In this document: in pieces, positions 43,730 through 54,429 of the stretch
Position numbering within the stretch: position 1 is the first letter of the stretch
Layout: each line of letters begins with the position of its first letter
Source of the DNA: Terriglobia bacterium
Lineage (GTDB): Bacteria > Acidobacteriota > Terriglobia > Versatilivoradales > Versatilivoraceae
Direction of reading: 5' to 3'
DNA length: 64,000 bases
NCBI GenBank assembly: GCA_951813285.1
Contig: OX638355.1
Coordinates: 4,962,437 to 5,026,436, forward strand
The notes under the pieces: generated by a model
Seen by the model: the letters and a program-made list of their open reading frames with translations, nothing else
Databases searched by the model: none
What the model was told of the DNA's origin: nothing
Program-made: the position numbers and the translations under genes

Positions 43730-45613
43730 ATGCTTCGATCCACCTCCGCAGGATTCCTGCTGATCGGCCTGAGCCTGCAGGCGCCGGTCCAGGCCGCCGA
43801 GGTGACCGGCCGCATTACCGATTCCCACACCGGCGAAGGCATTCCCCAAGCCGTCGTCCGGGCCCTGCCCGAGGAGGAAGGACAACCGGTTGCTCAGGAT
43901 CTGACCGACCACCGCGGGCGCTATCTCCTGGACCTGCTGCGAGGACGCTACCGGATCCAGGTCGAAGTCCCTGATTCCAACTACCTCCCCAGGCGGTATG
44001 GGGGATCAGGAGATCCGGAAGACGGAGACATCCTTCACATCCCCACTTTCGATTCCTTCACCGTTTTGGACCTGTCTCTGCAGATGGGAGGCTCGCTCGC
44101 CGGCCGGGTGACGGGCGAGGGCGAGGCTCTCCTGGCCGAGGTAACCGTCCAGGCCGAATCGGGCGATCATCGAGTCTCCACCACCACCCGGGCAGACGGA
44201 AGCTATCGCCTGCCGAGGCTGCCTCCGGGCGAATTCCTGGTTTCCGCCGGGACTCGGGACCGGCAGTATGTTCCCGCCTACTATCCAGGGGCCTCGATCC
44301 CCGAGGAGGCGCGACCCGTCGCCGTGGAGCGCCGCCTGAACCTCTCCGGGATCGACTTTGCGCTGCAACGGGCGGGAGCCATCCGGGGACGGGTTCGGGC
44401 TCTCAAGGGAATGGAGCCGCTGGAGGGAATCCGAGTCGTTGCCGAAAAAGAGGGAGCTTCCTCAATCTCCCGCGTCGCCACCAGCGATTCGCTGGGGCGA
44501 TTCCGTCTGGCCGGTCTCTCGCCAGGAGCCTACCTGCTGTCGGCAGGCCCCTCCGCAAGGGAAGACCAGCCCGGCCGGCAACAGCCGGGCTGGCTGCGCC
44601 AGTTCTATCCCCAACGGTTCCATCGGGAGTCTGCAGTTGCTCTTGAGGTCGAGTCGGGTCTCACCCTTTCCGAAATCGACTTCACCCTGATGCAGGAGTG
44701 CTGGATCAGCGGGAAGGTTCTGACGCTGGGGGACGAGGAGCCTCTGGAGGAAGTCCAGGTGATTCCCCAACCGGTCGTACTGCGGGGTTTTTCTCCCGCC
44801 CGAACCCAGACCGATCGGTCGGGGGCCTTTCTGCTTCAGGGACTGCCCCCGGGGGACTACACCCTGGGCATGCTGCTCCCGGCCAAGCACCGGCGGCTCA
44901 TCCAGATCTACTATCGGGACAAGCTGAGCCTGGACAGAGCTGACAGGATCGAATTGGAGGCAGGGAAGGCGCTTCGGGACATCGACTTCAACCTGGCGGC
45001 CGGAGCCAGCCTCCGCGGCAGGGTTCGTATCGAGGAGCCCGAATATCAATGGGACAGTTCACGAGACGTGATCGAGCTGGCACGTCTGGATTTCGATCCC
45101 AGGGGCTCCGAGGACAGGCAACTGAGGGTCGAGGAGGACGGTTCATTCCGAGTGGACGGAACTCCCGGGGGGCGATACGCCCTGACCCCCAGGCTCTCGG
45201 ACCCCAATCTGATTGCACTGCGGTCGCCGCTTCCGCGGGTGGTGACGGTGGTCGAGGGCGACCTGGTGGAACAGTTGGACTTCGACTTCCGTCTCGGGGG
45301 CTCCATATCGGGCTCCGTCGAGTCGGCCGGCGACGCCCCCGGCTTGAACCAACTGCAGATCGTCCTCATCAATTTCGTCGAAAACACCTCGTCGGTGTTC
45401 GACCTCCCCTCGCCCCAATACACGCTGGCCGGGCTGTCCCCGGGCCGCTACTTTCTGGCCCTCCGTTCCAAGCCGGACGCCGCCCACCCCAGTCGAGGCT
45501 ACGGCATCTCCCAGGTATTCGATTCCAGGCTGGTCGACGTCGTCAAGGGAGCCGGTACCTCGAATGTCGACCTGAGAGTGCGCCGGTCCGCGGCCGAGCG
45601 ATCTCCCCTTTGA
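43730..45613 (+). CDS. Secreted protein of repeated carboxypeptidase-regulatory-like beta-sandwich domains
   Basis: The protein has about 627 residues from ATG 43730, whose first residues form a signal peptide (STSAGFLLIGLSLQAPVQAA). A GTG at 43673 would add 19 residues ahead of it. About six repeats of a CarboxypepD_reg/transthyretin-like domain follow, each recognisable by VTGRITDSHTGEGIPQAVVR, GSLAGRVTGEGEALLAEVTV, AIRGRVRALKGMEPLEGIRV, or LPPGDYTLGML-type turns. There is no catalytic domain, membrane anchor or sortase signal. It is likely an extracellular or periplasmic binding or scaffold protein. The next gene encodes another large secreted protein. Confidence 0.85.
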   Translation: MLRSTSAGFLLIGLSLQAPVQAAEVTGRITDSHTGEGIPQAVVRALPEEEGQPVAQDLTDHRGRYLLDLLRGRYRIQVEVPDSNYLPRRYGGSGDPEDGDILHIPTFDSFTVLDLSLQMGGSLAGRVTGEGEALLAEVTVQAESGDHRVSTTTRADGSYRLPRLPPGEFLVSAGTRDRQYVPAYYPGASIPEEARPVAVERRLNLSGIDFALQRAGAIRGRVRALKGMEPLEGIRVVAEKEGASSISRVATSDSLGRFRLAGLSPGAYLLSAGPSAREDQPGRQQPGWLRQFYPQRFHRESAVALEVESGLTLSEIDFTLMQECWISGKVLTLGDEEPLEEVQVIPQPVVLRGFSPARTQTDRSGAFLLQGLPPGDYTLGMLLPAKHRRLIQIYYRDKLSLDRADRIELEAGKALRDIDFNLAAGASLRGRVRIEEPEYQWDSSRDVIELARLDFDPRGSEDRQLRVEEDGSFRVDGTPGGRYALTPRLSDPNLIALRSPLPRVVTVVEGDLVEQLDFDFRLGGSISGSVESAGDAPGLNQLQIVLINFVENTSSVFDLPSPQYTLAGLSPGRYFLALRSKPDAAHPSRGYGISQVFDSRLVDVVKGAGTSNVDLRVRRSAAERSPL

Positions 45614-45788
45614 ACCGCGCTTAACCTGCACGTTTCACCAAGGGCTGCACCCGTGAGAAGAGTGTAGGAAGTAAGTGTGGTGTTTCACGTCGTATTGGAG
45701 AGGTATTGTGTTTAGGAACGACGTATACAAGTCGCCGCCTATGCGGCTGCGACAGCGACCTCCACAGCCCTTCGCCAGCGAGGACTCG

Positions 45789-48700
45789 ATGAGGGAACAT
45801 CAGCGGTCCGTCAGGAATTCAAGGGCTGGAGAGGAAAAGGTCGTCCCTTCTAGAGGGACAGGTTTGCAGCGCGGAATCCTGTTTCATCTCACCTGGCTCC
45901 CCTTAATGTGTTTAACCCTGCCAACCTCCGCAGCTGCCCAGGGTGTCTGCGACCGTACACCCCAGGTCGCGGATGCGCTGGTGAGGGTCACACGAGCGTC
46001 CACCTGTGGGGAAGTTACCGCCACGCACCTGTCCGGTGTGAGGAACCTTCGGATTCTGACGGCAGGCATCATAGAGCTGCAGGCAGACGACTTCAGCGGC
46101 CTAGACTCCCTTGAGGAGTTGTTTCTGGACGACAACCGACTGTCCACCTTGCCCGAGAAAATCTTCAACGGACTGGGAAACCTTGAAATTCTGTCATTGA
46201 GGCACAATCCACTGACCAGCTTGCCCGCGGGCCTCTTCAAAGGGCTCGACAACCTGCAGGATCTGGCCATGATTCCCAATCATCTGACCAGCTTACCCAC
46301 GGGGATATTCAGCGGGCTGAGTTCCCTGCAACAGCTAAGGGTGGGCAGTGAGCTGACCAGCCTACCCACGGGAATCTTCAGCGGGTTGAGTTCCCTGCAA
46401 TCTCTGTGGCTGTTTGGCACCATGTCCAGCTTACCCGCGGGGATCTTCAGTGGGTTGAGTTCCCTGCAATCTCTGGGCATTGACCAAGCGCTGACCAGCT
46501 TGCCTTCGGGAGTCTTCAGCGGACTAAGCTCCCTGGAATACCTGAATTTGACAGGGAACAGAATGACCAGCTTGCCCGCCGAGATCTTCAGCGGGCTGCA
46601 CGCCCTGCAATTCCTGTTTCTGAACGACAACTCACTGACCCTCCTGCCTTCGAGTCTCTTCGGCAGACTCGGCTCCCTCCAGCATCTGGAGGTGAACGAT
46701 AACAGCCTGAACAGCTTGCCTTCAGGCATCTTCAGCGGGCTCAACAGTCTGGATGGCCTGTATTTGGAGGACAACGAGCTGGAAAGCTTGCCTTCGGGGG
46801 TCTTCGGCGACCTCACCAAACTCAGGTTCCTCTCGCTAGAGGACAATGAACTGGAAAGCCTGCCCGCAGGCATCTTCGACGGTCTCACCAGCCTGATCGG
46901 GCTCAATCTGGGATTTAATGCTATCCCCCTCCTCCCTGCGGGGATATTCGACGACGTTCTCGACACTCTGGGTGGTTCCTACACCGTTGATGGGTACACC
47001 GCGCAGGGAAGACTGACACTGGAATACAGGCTTCTGCAGGCTGAACTCGCCTTCACTTCGACCGCTCAGAGACTCCCCCAAGGCAGTGATGTTCGGGTGG
47101 AGGCAACCTTGAGCCGGGCTTTGCCCGTGGGACTGCGTGTGCCTTACACCCTGGGAGGGACTGCAGAGACCGGCGATTATGCAGACCTGTCGCCCGCACC
47201 GGCGGATGGGCTGGTGTTTGCTGCCGGAGAAACCTACAAGGAAATCACTCTAACTCTGGCCGGCGTCGTCGACAACGTAGGTAGGAACCTCGTGATGACT
47301 TTGGGCAATTACTCCGAGATCAAGCTGCGCCGCTCTGACGGCACGGGCCCCGACGCCCCCTATCTGAGCTCCCGGCTATTTGCAGAGTATCCCTCTTCCG
47401 GTGAGGGCAGAACCCACACCGTCACCATTGCGACTCGCGGCTCCCCCCCGGCTGAAGGGATCTGCAAGCGCACCCCGCAGGTCGGTGACGCGCTGGTGAA
47501 GGCTATCGGGGTAGTATCGGATTGCACCGAAGTCACTCGTACGGATCTGGCCGGCGTCACAAGTCTGGGCATTGCGGGAGCTGGAATCACCGAGCTTCAT
47601 GCGGATGATTTCAGCGGTCTGAGCTCCCTCAGGGAACTGAATCTTGCCAGTAACCAGCTTACCCGCCTGCCCGAGGGAATCTTCAGCGGTCTGGGCACCC
47701 TCGAAAGGCTGACCCTGAATTTCAATCCCTTGGAAAGTTTGTCGCAGCATCTGTTCAGCGGGTTGGGTTCCCTCAAGGAACTGAACCTGGTCCAAATCAG
47801 CAACCCTCACGGAACCGCCATCGCTCCGTTGCCCGAAGGGGTCTTCCAGGAACTGAGTTCCCTGAAAAACCTGGACATGAGTTCCAACCGGCTGACCGCC
47901 CTGCCCGAGCGGATCTTCGCCGGTCTGAGTTCTCTCGAGAAGTTGGATTTGAATTTCAACTCTCTGGAGAGCCTGCCCGAGGAAGTCTTCAAAGGATTGG
48001 GGAGCCTGCGCACCCTGGAGATGACGGCCAATTCTCTGAACCAGGTACCCGAAAAGATATTCAGCGGGTTGAATTCTCTCGAAGAGCTGCATCTGAATCA
48101 GAACAGTCTGACCGGTTTACCCGAGGGGGTCTTCAATGGACTGGGAAGCCTTCAGTTCCTGTCTTTACGCAACAACCAGCTAAATAGCCTGACCGAGGGG
48201 ATCTTCGAAGGGTTGGGTGCCCTCGAAAATCTGTATCTGGCCTACAACAGTCTGACCAACTTGCCCGTAGGGATCTTCAACGGGCTGAATAGCCTGACTC
48301 TGCTGGAGCTGTTCGGCAACCGTAACCTGACCCGTCTGCCCATCGGAATCTTCGACGATGTTCTCGACACCCTGGGCAGTTCTCTCTCTTCCGATGAGCG
48401 GTTACCCCTGCAACTGGATTCTGTGCTGGCAGGCACGCCCGCCTTCACTTCGACTGCTCAGAGGGTCTCTGCAGGGAGCCCCGTCCGGCTGGAAGTTACC
48501 CTGAGTCGGTCGTTGCCTGTGGCCCTGCGCATCCCATACACCCTGGACGGCACCGCGACAGAAGACGATTATGCGGACTTGGCACCTGATCCGTTGGAGG
48601 GGCTTTTATTTCCGGCCGGCGAGACCAGCAGGGCTATTTCCTTCACGCTGACCGCTGGGGAGGACATCGAAAGCGTGGGCAGGACCCTCGTGCTGAAACT

Positions 48701-51700
48701 GAGCAATCCCTCGGGGATCAAGCTGCGCCGCTCCGACGGCTCCGGGCCCGACGCTCCCCACCTGTCTGCAGAACCCGTGATTGCCTATCGCGACGAGAAA
48801 GCTAGCCATACCCTTACTATCAGCCCTGAGGGAACCGGGCCCGCAGAAGGAATCTGCGACCGAACGCCGCATGTCAGGGATGCGTTGGTGGAGGCCGTTG
48901 CCGAGGTATCGACCTGCGGGCAGGTCATTGCAGCGGATCTGGCCAAAGTAACCAGCCTGTCACTCGAGTGGTCCGGTATCGTCAGCCTCAAGGCGAACGA
49001 TTTCAGCGGCTTGAGCTCTCTCAATTCTCTGAGGTTGCACGGCAACTCCCTGACCGCCCTTCCTGAGGGGCTCTTCGAGGAACTCGTGAATCTGCAGACC
49101 CTGACTTTAGACCACAACTCCCTGACCGGACTACCAATGGGAGTCTTCAGCGGACTCGCCAGACTGCAAGAACTGTCCTTGACCGAAAACCCCCTGGGAT
49201 CATTGTCAGAGGACACCTTCAAAGGATTGAGTCAACTCCAACGGTTGTTCTTGGGCGGCATTTCCCTGGGCTCCTTGCCCGAGCGCCTCTTCAACGGACT
49301 GAGCCGACTCGAGGATGTGTTTTTGGGCGACAACGCCCTGACCCGATTGCCCGAAAAGGCCTTCAGCGAGCTTGGCAGTCTGCAGAGGTTGTTCTTGCAT
49401 AACAACAAACTCCAGGCCTTGCCCGAGGCGGTCTTCAACGGGCTGAATTCCCTTCAAGTGCTGGATTTGTATGTCAATTCCCTGAGCGCTTTACCCGACG
49501 GGATCTTCAACGGGCTGGGCTCTCTCGAGAGTTTGAAACTGCACAACAACCGCCTGAACTCCCTGCCGGGGGACCTCTTCGATAAGCTGGACTCCCTCGT
49601 AGAGTTGACCCTGGGCGACAATAACCTGACCAGGCTGCCGACAGGCATATTTGACGAAATTCTCGATACCTTGGGGAGTATCCGGGGGATTCTACACCTC
49701 GATCCCGACCTCCGGGCCCCCCTCGATTTTGCGTTGAGCGAGCAGAGCGCAGCCGCGGGCAGCAGGGTCACGGTGGAGGTAACCCTCAAACGAGCGCTCC
49801 CCGTGGCCGTGCGGGTGCCCTACACCCTGGGTGGGACCGCAACGGGAGATGATTACAGCGATCTGTCGCCGATTCCAGAGGAGGGACTGCTGTTTCTGGC
49901 TGGCGAGACCACCAAGGTAATCACCCTCACCCTGGCCGAGGGCGAAGGCAGCGAGGGCAGAATCCTTGAGCTGGCCCTTGCGGAACTGTCCGATGTGCGA
50001 CTACGGCGCTCCGAAGGCACGGGTCCGGATGTTCCTTACCTGGCCCCTACCTTTCTGATTTTCCCCGATGAGGGGGCGGTTCATTCCGTCGCCATTGCCG
50101 GACGCGTCTCCGGGCCGGAAGATCCGGCGGACTTCACTGCGGAGGATCTGACCGGGATGCGGTTGACTCTGGACGACACGAGCCCGCCGGGGACTCGCGA
50201 AGCAATCCGGGTGACCTTCCGGGAAGCCAACCGGTTCGAAGTAATCCTGACGACGAGTCAAGGTGCGGTCGTGACCGAGGCCGTGCGGAATGGCGTCGAG
50301 GCCGAGGCGGCCGCCACCCGGTTCGGCAGCTACGACTACCAGCCCAGGGGGCCGCAGACGGGAAGTTTGACGTTGGACTACGACGACGGTGAGTCCTGCA
50401 CGATCGAACTGGCCTTTGATTTCGTTGATTCTGGAAACTTCAACTCTGCCTGTAGCGGAGGAAGTAGTGCGGACGGGAATTTTCAACTGAGGGCGGGGGC
50501 CTCCTTTGTTCCGGTAATCCTGACGGCAGCCGGGCGCAACAACTCCTTTTTCTCCTCGGAACTCACGCTGACCAACCGGGGTTCCCGCCAAGCCACCTTG
50601 AACTACACCTACACGCCGAAAGCCGGAGGTGGCGGCGGAACAGCCTCCGACGTTCTTGGGGCAGGGAGGCAGACAATAGCACGCGACGCGATGGGGTACC
50701 TCCGGAGCCTGGGGATTCCCATTCCCAAGACCGGGAACCGAATCGGGACATTGCGGGTGGAAGTCGCAGGTTCATCAGGAGTGGGAGTGACGGTTCGGAC
50801 GACGACGGCGGTGGCTGACGGGCGAGCGGGCCTGGCCTATCCGGGGGTCCCCGAGCAAGGGGGCTTCACCGAGGCGGTCTTTCTGTGCGGCCTTCGCCAG
50901 AATGGTCAGGACCGCTCCAACGTTGCCTTCCAGAACGTGGGTACGGAGGGAGCCATTACTGTGAGGACGACGGTCTATTCGGGAGACGCGGAAGACTTGG
51001 AACCCAGGGAGCTTGAAGACGTAACGCTGGAGCCGGGAGGATTCCACCAGCATTCGGGGCTGCTAGGTGTGTTGGAGAGTGCGAAGGGCAACCGTCAGGG
51101 CTACGTCCAGGTGGAGCGGATAGAAGGGACCGCGCCCTTCTACGCCTACGGCGTCATCAACGACCAGGCGAACTCGGATGGCTCCTTCGTCTTTCCGGTC
51201 ACGAGGAGCTCGCTGGAGGGGGCGGCGGGGCAGATCCTGCCGGTGATCGTAGAGACGAGCGAGTTTTCGAGCGAGCTGACGGTGACGAACTTCTCACAGA
51301 CGGAAAGGACCCTTCATTTCAGCTTCGAGGCCGACAACATCCAGACGTCCGACCACACGGCCGGGTTCACCTTGATTCCAATGAGGCTCGAGGCCGGGGA
51401 GCAGCGGATCCTCCCCGACATTGTCGAGGCCTTGCGCCGACGGGGAGTGGCTGGGCTGGGATCGACACGGGGCTTCTACGCGGGCCCCTTGTTCGTTACG
51501 GCGGAAGGCGGAGACATGAGCGGCATCGTGATTGGAGCGCGCACGGGTTCGGAGGGAGAGGTCGGTCAATACAGTGTCTTCTACAACGCAGTGCCGGGGG
51601 AAGCGGCCTTCAGCGAGGCCGCCTGGGTGGACGGGTTGCAGCAGGACGAGGAGAACCGGAGCAACCTGGCCCTGGTCAATACCGGGGAGGCGGACGACGG

Positions 51701-51962
51701 CGAAAGCATCTTCAGCCTCGAGATCTACGACGGGGATACGGGAATGTTGGTCAATACCGTCACCACCGGCCCAATCCCTGCCAAGAGCTGGAACCAGGTC
51801 AACGGCATTCTGGGCAACTACGCTCAGGGAACCAGGCAGGGCTACATTCGGATCCGTAAGATCTCGGGTAACAACCCCTTCCTGGCCTACGGAGTGGTCA
51901 ACGACGGCGGAGCACCGGGAGAGCGGAGCGGAGACGGAGCCTACGTGCCTGCACGGAAATAG
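45789..51962 (+). CDS. Giant secreted leucine-rich-repeat protein with three LRR plus Calx-beta-like modules
   Basis: The protein has about 2,057 residues from ATG 45789, with a signal peptide (GILFHLTWLPLMCLTLPTSA then AAAQG). Three modules begin at about 45942, 47458 and 48850. Each opens with a Cys-containing cap (GVCDRTPQVADALV ... CGEV), followed by roughly a dozen LRRs of the form L-x2-LP-x-GIF-x-GL-x2-L-x2-L-x-L-x2-N. Each closes with a Calx-beta-like domain (VEATLSRALPVGLRVPYTLG, GDYADLSP). The C-terminal 600 residues hold two copies of a domain starting near SSELTLTN/SSELTVTN. The LRR consensus is the extracellular type common in eukaryotes; adhesion or host contact is inferred. The upstream frame from 45675 has no better start. 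Confidence 0.9.
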   Translation: MREHQRSVRNSRAGEEKVVPSRGTGLQRGILFHLTWLPLMCLTLPTSAAAQGVCDRTPQVADALVRVTRASTCGEVTATHLSGVRNLRILTAGIIELQADDFSGLDSLEELFLDDNRLSTLPEKIFNGLGNLEILSLRHNPLTSLPAGLFKGLDNLQDLAMIPNHLTSLPTGIFSGLSSLQQLRVGSELTSLPTGIFSGLSSLQSLWLFGTMSSLPAGIFSGLSSLQSLGIDQALTSLPSGVFSGLSSLEYLNLTGNRMTSLPAEIFSGLHALQFLFLNDNSLTLLPSSLFGRLGSLQHLEVNDNSLNSLPSGIFSGLNSLDGLYLEDNELESLPSGVFGDLTKLRFLSLEDNELESLPAGIFDGLTSLIGLNLGFNAIPLLPAGIFDDVLDTLGGSYTVDGYTAQGRLTLEYRLLQAELAFTSTAQRLPQGSDVRVEATLSRALPVGLRVPYTLGGTAETGDYADLSPAPADGLVFAAGETYKEITLTLAGVVDNVGRNLVMTLGNYSEIKLRRSDGTGPDAPYLSSRLFAEYPSSGEGRTHTVTIATRGSPPAEGICKRTPQVGDALVKAIGVVSDCTEVTRTDLAGVTSLGIAGAGITELHADDFSGLSSLRELNLASNQLTRLPEGIFSGLGTLERLTLNFNPLESLSQHLFSGLGSLKELNLVQISNPHGTAIAPLPEGVFQELSSLKNLDMSSNRLTALPERIFAGLSSLEKLDLNFNSLESLPEEVFKGLGSLRTLEMTANSLNQVPEKIFSGLNSLEELHLNQNSLTGLPEGVFNGLGSLQFLSLRNNQLNSLTEGIFEGLGALENLYLAYNSLTNLPVGIFNGLNSLTLLELFGNRNLTRLPIGIFDDVLDTLGSSLSSDERLPLQLDSVLAGTPAFTSTAQRVSAGSPVRLEVTLSRSLPVALRIPYTLDGTATEDDYADLAPDPLEGLLFPAGETSRAISFTLTAGEDIESVGRTLVLKLSNPSGIKLRRSDGSGPDAPHLSAEPVIAYRDEKASHTLTISPEGTGPAEGICDRTPHVRDALVEAVAEVSTCGQVIAADLAKVTSLSLEWSGIVSLKANDFSGLSSLNSLRLHGNSLTALPEGLFEELVNLQTLTLDHNSLTGLPMGVFSGLARLQELSLTENPLGSLSEDTFKGLSQLQRLFLGGISLGSLPERLFNGLSRLEDVFLGDNALTRLPEKAFSELGSLQRLFLHNNKLQALPEAVFNGLNSLQVLDLYVNSLSALPDGIFNGLGSLESLKLHNNRLNSLPGDLFDKLDSLVELTLGDNNLTRLPTGIFDEILDTLGSIRGILHLDPDLRAPLDFALSEQSAAAGSRVTVEVTLKRALPVAVRVPYTLGGTATGDDYSDLSPIPEEGLLFLAGETTKVITLTLAEGEGSEGRILELALAELSDVRLRRSEGTGPDVPYLAPTFLIFPDEGAVHSVAIAGRVSGPEDPADFTAEDLTGMRLTLDDTSPPGTREAIRVTFREANRFEVILTTSQGAVVTEAVRNGVEAEAAATRFGSYDYQPRGPQTGSLTLDYDDGESCTIELAFDFVDSGNFNSACSGGSSADGNFQLRAGASFVPVILTAAGRNNSFFSSELTLTNRGSRQATLNYTYTPKAGGGGGTASDVLGAGRQTIARDAMGYLRSLGIPIPKTGNRIGTLRVEVAGSSGVGVTVRTTTAVADGRAGLAYPGVPEQGGFTEAVFLCGLRQNGQDRSNVAFQNVGTEGAITVRTTVYSGDAEDLEPRELEDVTLEPGGFHQHSGLLGVLESAKGNRQGYVQVERIEGTAPFYAYGVINDQANSDGSFVFPVTRSSLEGAAGQILPVIVETSEFSSELTVTNFSQTERTLHFSFEADNIQTSDHTAGFTLIPMRLEAGEQRILPDIVEALRRRGVAGLGSTRGFYAGPLFVTAEGGDMSGIVIGARTGSEGEVGQYSVFYNAVPGEAAFSEAAWVDGLQQDEENRSNLALVNTGEADDGESIFSLEIYDGDTGMLVNTVTTGPIPAKSWNQVNGILGNYAQGTRQGYIRIRKISGNNPFLAYGVVNDGGAPGERSGDGAYVPARK

Positions 51963-52128
51963 AAAATCGCAGGATGCGGGTCAAAGCAACGGCCAGTAGG
52001 GGAGCTTGCGATCCGAACCGGACCAGATTGTATCCGGGTGAGGTGTGTTGAATTATGGTCACACTAAATGCATTCCATTGAAGAACCACAATCCACTTTC
52101 CGAATTCCATTCCAACCGGAGAACCCTG

Positions 52129-53042
52129 ATGAAACCGGCTCTTCGAATCCTGGCATCCGTGCTGCTGCCTCTGATCCTTTGTCTCCCGGCCGCGGCCGTC
52201 AAGTGGGCTCCCGTCCAGCCGGCCCACCTGGCTGAGCAAAGTCCCCGCATCGACCCCGATGCCGACGCCGAGGCGGGATTCTGGCGGACGTGGGTGACGG
52301 ATCAAATGATTGGAGGGCGACAGCCGCAGAACGTCAAGGAGCAGTACATCCGCATCAAGATCTATACCGAACGCGGCTTGCAGGAGCACGCAACCATCGA
52401 CCTGCTGTCGGCGATGGAGACTGCAAGGACAAGGTCAACTTCATGCGCTCCCTGTTGGCGGCGGTGGACATCGAGTCCTTTCCGGTGGTGATCTTTTCCG
52501 GCAATCGCCGCTATGTGCGGCCCGATTGGCCCTCTCCCAAGCAGTTCAACCACGCCATCATCGCCGTCAGGTTTCCAGGAGAGCTGGAAGCGCCCGCGGT
52601 ATCCAAAATCGAAGCCGGCGAGCGGAATCGGGCTGGATTCTTCCTGGACGTCGATTTCACGGCGGCCGCCTACGGAAGGACGGTGGGTCAATACCTGCTG
52701 ATCTTCAAGCCCGCCGTTGTCTCCCAACGCGGCTTCACCCATCTCAACCAGACCGAGCGCAAGTACGCCGTGGTTCTGGAAGCCGACAGCTACCGGGAAA
52801 CCGTGGAGGTGGACCTCCCCCAGGGATTCACGGTCGATGAAATGCCGGAGCCCGTGGACCTCGCCACCCCATTCGGACGCTACCGCGCCGACTGGCGGGT
52901 CGAAGCCGGCAAGCTCTTCTTCAAACGCCACCTCGAGCTTGACAATGCCGTCGTTCCACCCGAGGACTACGCCTCATTGAAGGAGTTCTTCGACGAGATG
53001 ATCGCAGCCGACCAATCGCCGGTGGTGCTGATGAGGCAGTGA
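52129..53042 (+). pseudogene. DUF3857/transglutaminase-type secreted protein, deleted and frameshifted
   Basis: ATG 52129 begins a signal peptide (PALRILASVLLPLILCLPAA) and the start of a DUF3857-like domain ending near IRIKIYTERGLQEHATIDL. At about 52405-52415 the coding signal shifts frame straight into GDCKDKVNFMRSLLAAVDIE, the catalytic-Cys motif of transglutaminase-like proteases. Catalytic His (QFNHAIIAVRF) and Asp (FFLDVDFTAAAYG) segments follow, then a C-terminal beta domain to the stop at 53042. Intact relatives are usually about twice as long, so several hundred residues between the halves are missing as well as the frame. Confidence 0.82.
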
Positions 53043-53061
53043 GGCAACCTGTCGTTACCCC

Positions 53062-53091
53062 TTGACAGGCAGTCGGGAGTTTACCTACCAT
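53062..53091 (+). promoter_or_regulatory. Probable sigma-70-type promoter of rpsU
   Basis: A perfect TTGACA (53062-53067), an 18-bp spacer and TACCAT (53086-53091, four of six consensus bases) lie about 38 bp before the rpsU start. The spacing to the Shine-Dalgarno AGGGGGTGAA is suitable. Confidence 0.55.
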
Positions 53092-53128
53092 CCTGCAGTT
53101 ATCGACGCACCCAAGGGGGTGAAACAGA

Positions 53129-53332
53129 GTGGCTGAAGTCAGGATTCAGGAGGGCGAAAGCCTGGAAAACGCCTTGCGGCGCTTCAAGCGCAAGGTCCAG
53201 ACGGAAGACATCATCAAAGAGGTAAAGCGGCACTCCTTTTATCTGAAACCGGGCGAAAAAAAACGGGTCAAGCAGGCCTTGGCTCGCAAGCGGAGCCGAA
53301 AAAAGCAGCGAAGAGACGCCGAGTCGCGCTGA
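53129..53332 (+). CDS. rpsU: Small ribosomal subunit protein bS21
   Basis: The protein has 67 residues starting at GTG 53129, with AGGGGGTGAAACAGA upstream. AEVRIQEGESLENALRRFKR at the N-terminus and the strongly basic C-terminus (KQALARKRSRKKQRR) are typical of bS21. It sits on the 30S platform and assists initiation. It is monocistronic and convergent with pta. Confidence 0.95.
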   Translation: MAEVRIQEGESLENALRRFKRKVQTEDIIKEVKRHSFYLKPGEKKRVKQALARKRSRKKQRRDAESR

Positions 53333-53352
53333 CGAAAACGGAACCGTCTTCG

Positions 53353-54378
53353 TCACCCATCCGGCGACGGGGGAGGGGATCCCGCCTGGACCGCGGTGAC
53401 CACCGCGGTGTTCACAATGTCCTGGGCCGTACAGCCCCTGGACAGGTCGTTGGCAGGTTTTTTCAATCCTTGCAGCACCGGACCGATGGCGTGGGCGCCG
53501 GCCAGGCGCTCCACCAGCTTGTATGCGATGTTGCCTGCCTGCAAGTCCGGGAAGATGAGCGTGTTGGCTTGCCCGGCAACCGGACTCTCCGGCGCTTTGC
53601 GGCGGCCGATCTCCTCAATCAGAGCAGTGTCCACCTGTAGTTCTCCATCCACCCGCAGCCCCGGATAACGCTCTCGGGCAGTGAGAGTCGCCTCCACCAC
53701 CTTGTCCACCAGGGGGTGGCGGGCGCTTCCCTTGCTGGAGAAGGAGAGCATGGCCACTCTGGGTTCCACCCCCAGCAGCGCCCGGGAGTTGTGCGCCGTC
53801 GCCATGGCGATGTCCGCCAACTGGGAAGCATCCGGGTTGGGCACCACGGCGCAGTCGGCGAAGATCAGGGACCGCTCCTCCCGGCCGGAAGCTGCCGGCA
53901 GCAGCATCAGGAAGAAGCTGGAGACCAGGGAACAACCGTCCTGCAGGCCGATGCACCGCAAGGCCGCCCGGACGGTCTCGGCCGTGGTATGGCTTGCCCC
54001 GGCCACCGAGCCGTCGGCATCGCCCCAGCTCACCATGGCGTTTCCGAAATAGAGGGGATGCTCCAACTGGCGCCCCGCCTCCTGCCTGGTGATGCCCTTG
54101 GACTTCATGCTGTCATGGTAGAGCTCGGCATAGCGGTTCAGTTGGTCCGAGCGCCTGGGGTCGATGATTCCGACCGATTCCAGGTTCACACCCAGGGCCT
54201 TGCCCTTTTCCCCGATGACGCCGGGGTCCCCCAGGAGAGTCAGCCGCATCAACCCCTGGTCCTGAATCCTGGCGGCTGCCGTCAATGTGCGCTCGTCGGT
54301 TCCTTCCGGCAGCACGATATGCTTGCCGGCTCCGGCGGCCTTGCGGCTCAACTGCTCCAGAACGGATGACTTGGTCAA
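53353..54378 (-). CDS. pta: Phosphate acetyltransferase
   Basis: The protein has 341 residues, the short form without the DRTGG regulatory domain. Family segments are [60 protein letters not shown] and [19 protein letters not shown]. It interconverts acetyl-CoA and acetyl phosphate. No ackA is adjacent. The gene is preceded by about 370 bp of dispersed repeat. Confidence 0.93.
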   Translation of the reverse strand: MTKSSVLEQLSRKAAGAGKHIVLPEGTDERTLTAAARIQDQGLMRLTLLGDPGVIGEKGKALGVNLESVGIIDPRRSDQLNRYAELYHDSMKSKGITRQEAGRQLEHPLYFGNAMVSWGDADGSVAGASHTTAETVRAALRCIGLQDGCSLVSSFFLMLLPAASGREERSLIFADCAVVPNPDASQLADIAMATAHNSRALLGVEPRVAMLSFSSKGSARHPLVDKVVEATLTARERYPGLRVDGELQVDTALIEEIGRRKAPESPVAGQANTLIFPDLQAGNIAYKLVERLAGAHAIGPVLQGLKKPANDLSRGCTAQDIVNTAVVTAVQAGSPPPSPDG

Positions 54379-54429
54379 GGCAATTTCTCCGGCCCGCGTT
54401 TCTCCGTGAGCGGCTGGTTACATGCCGAT

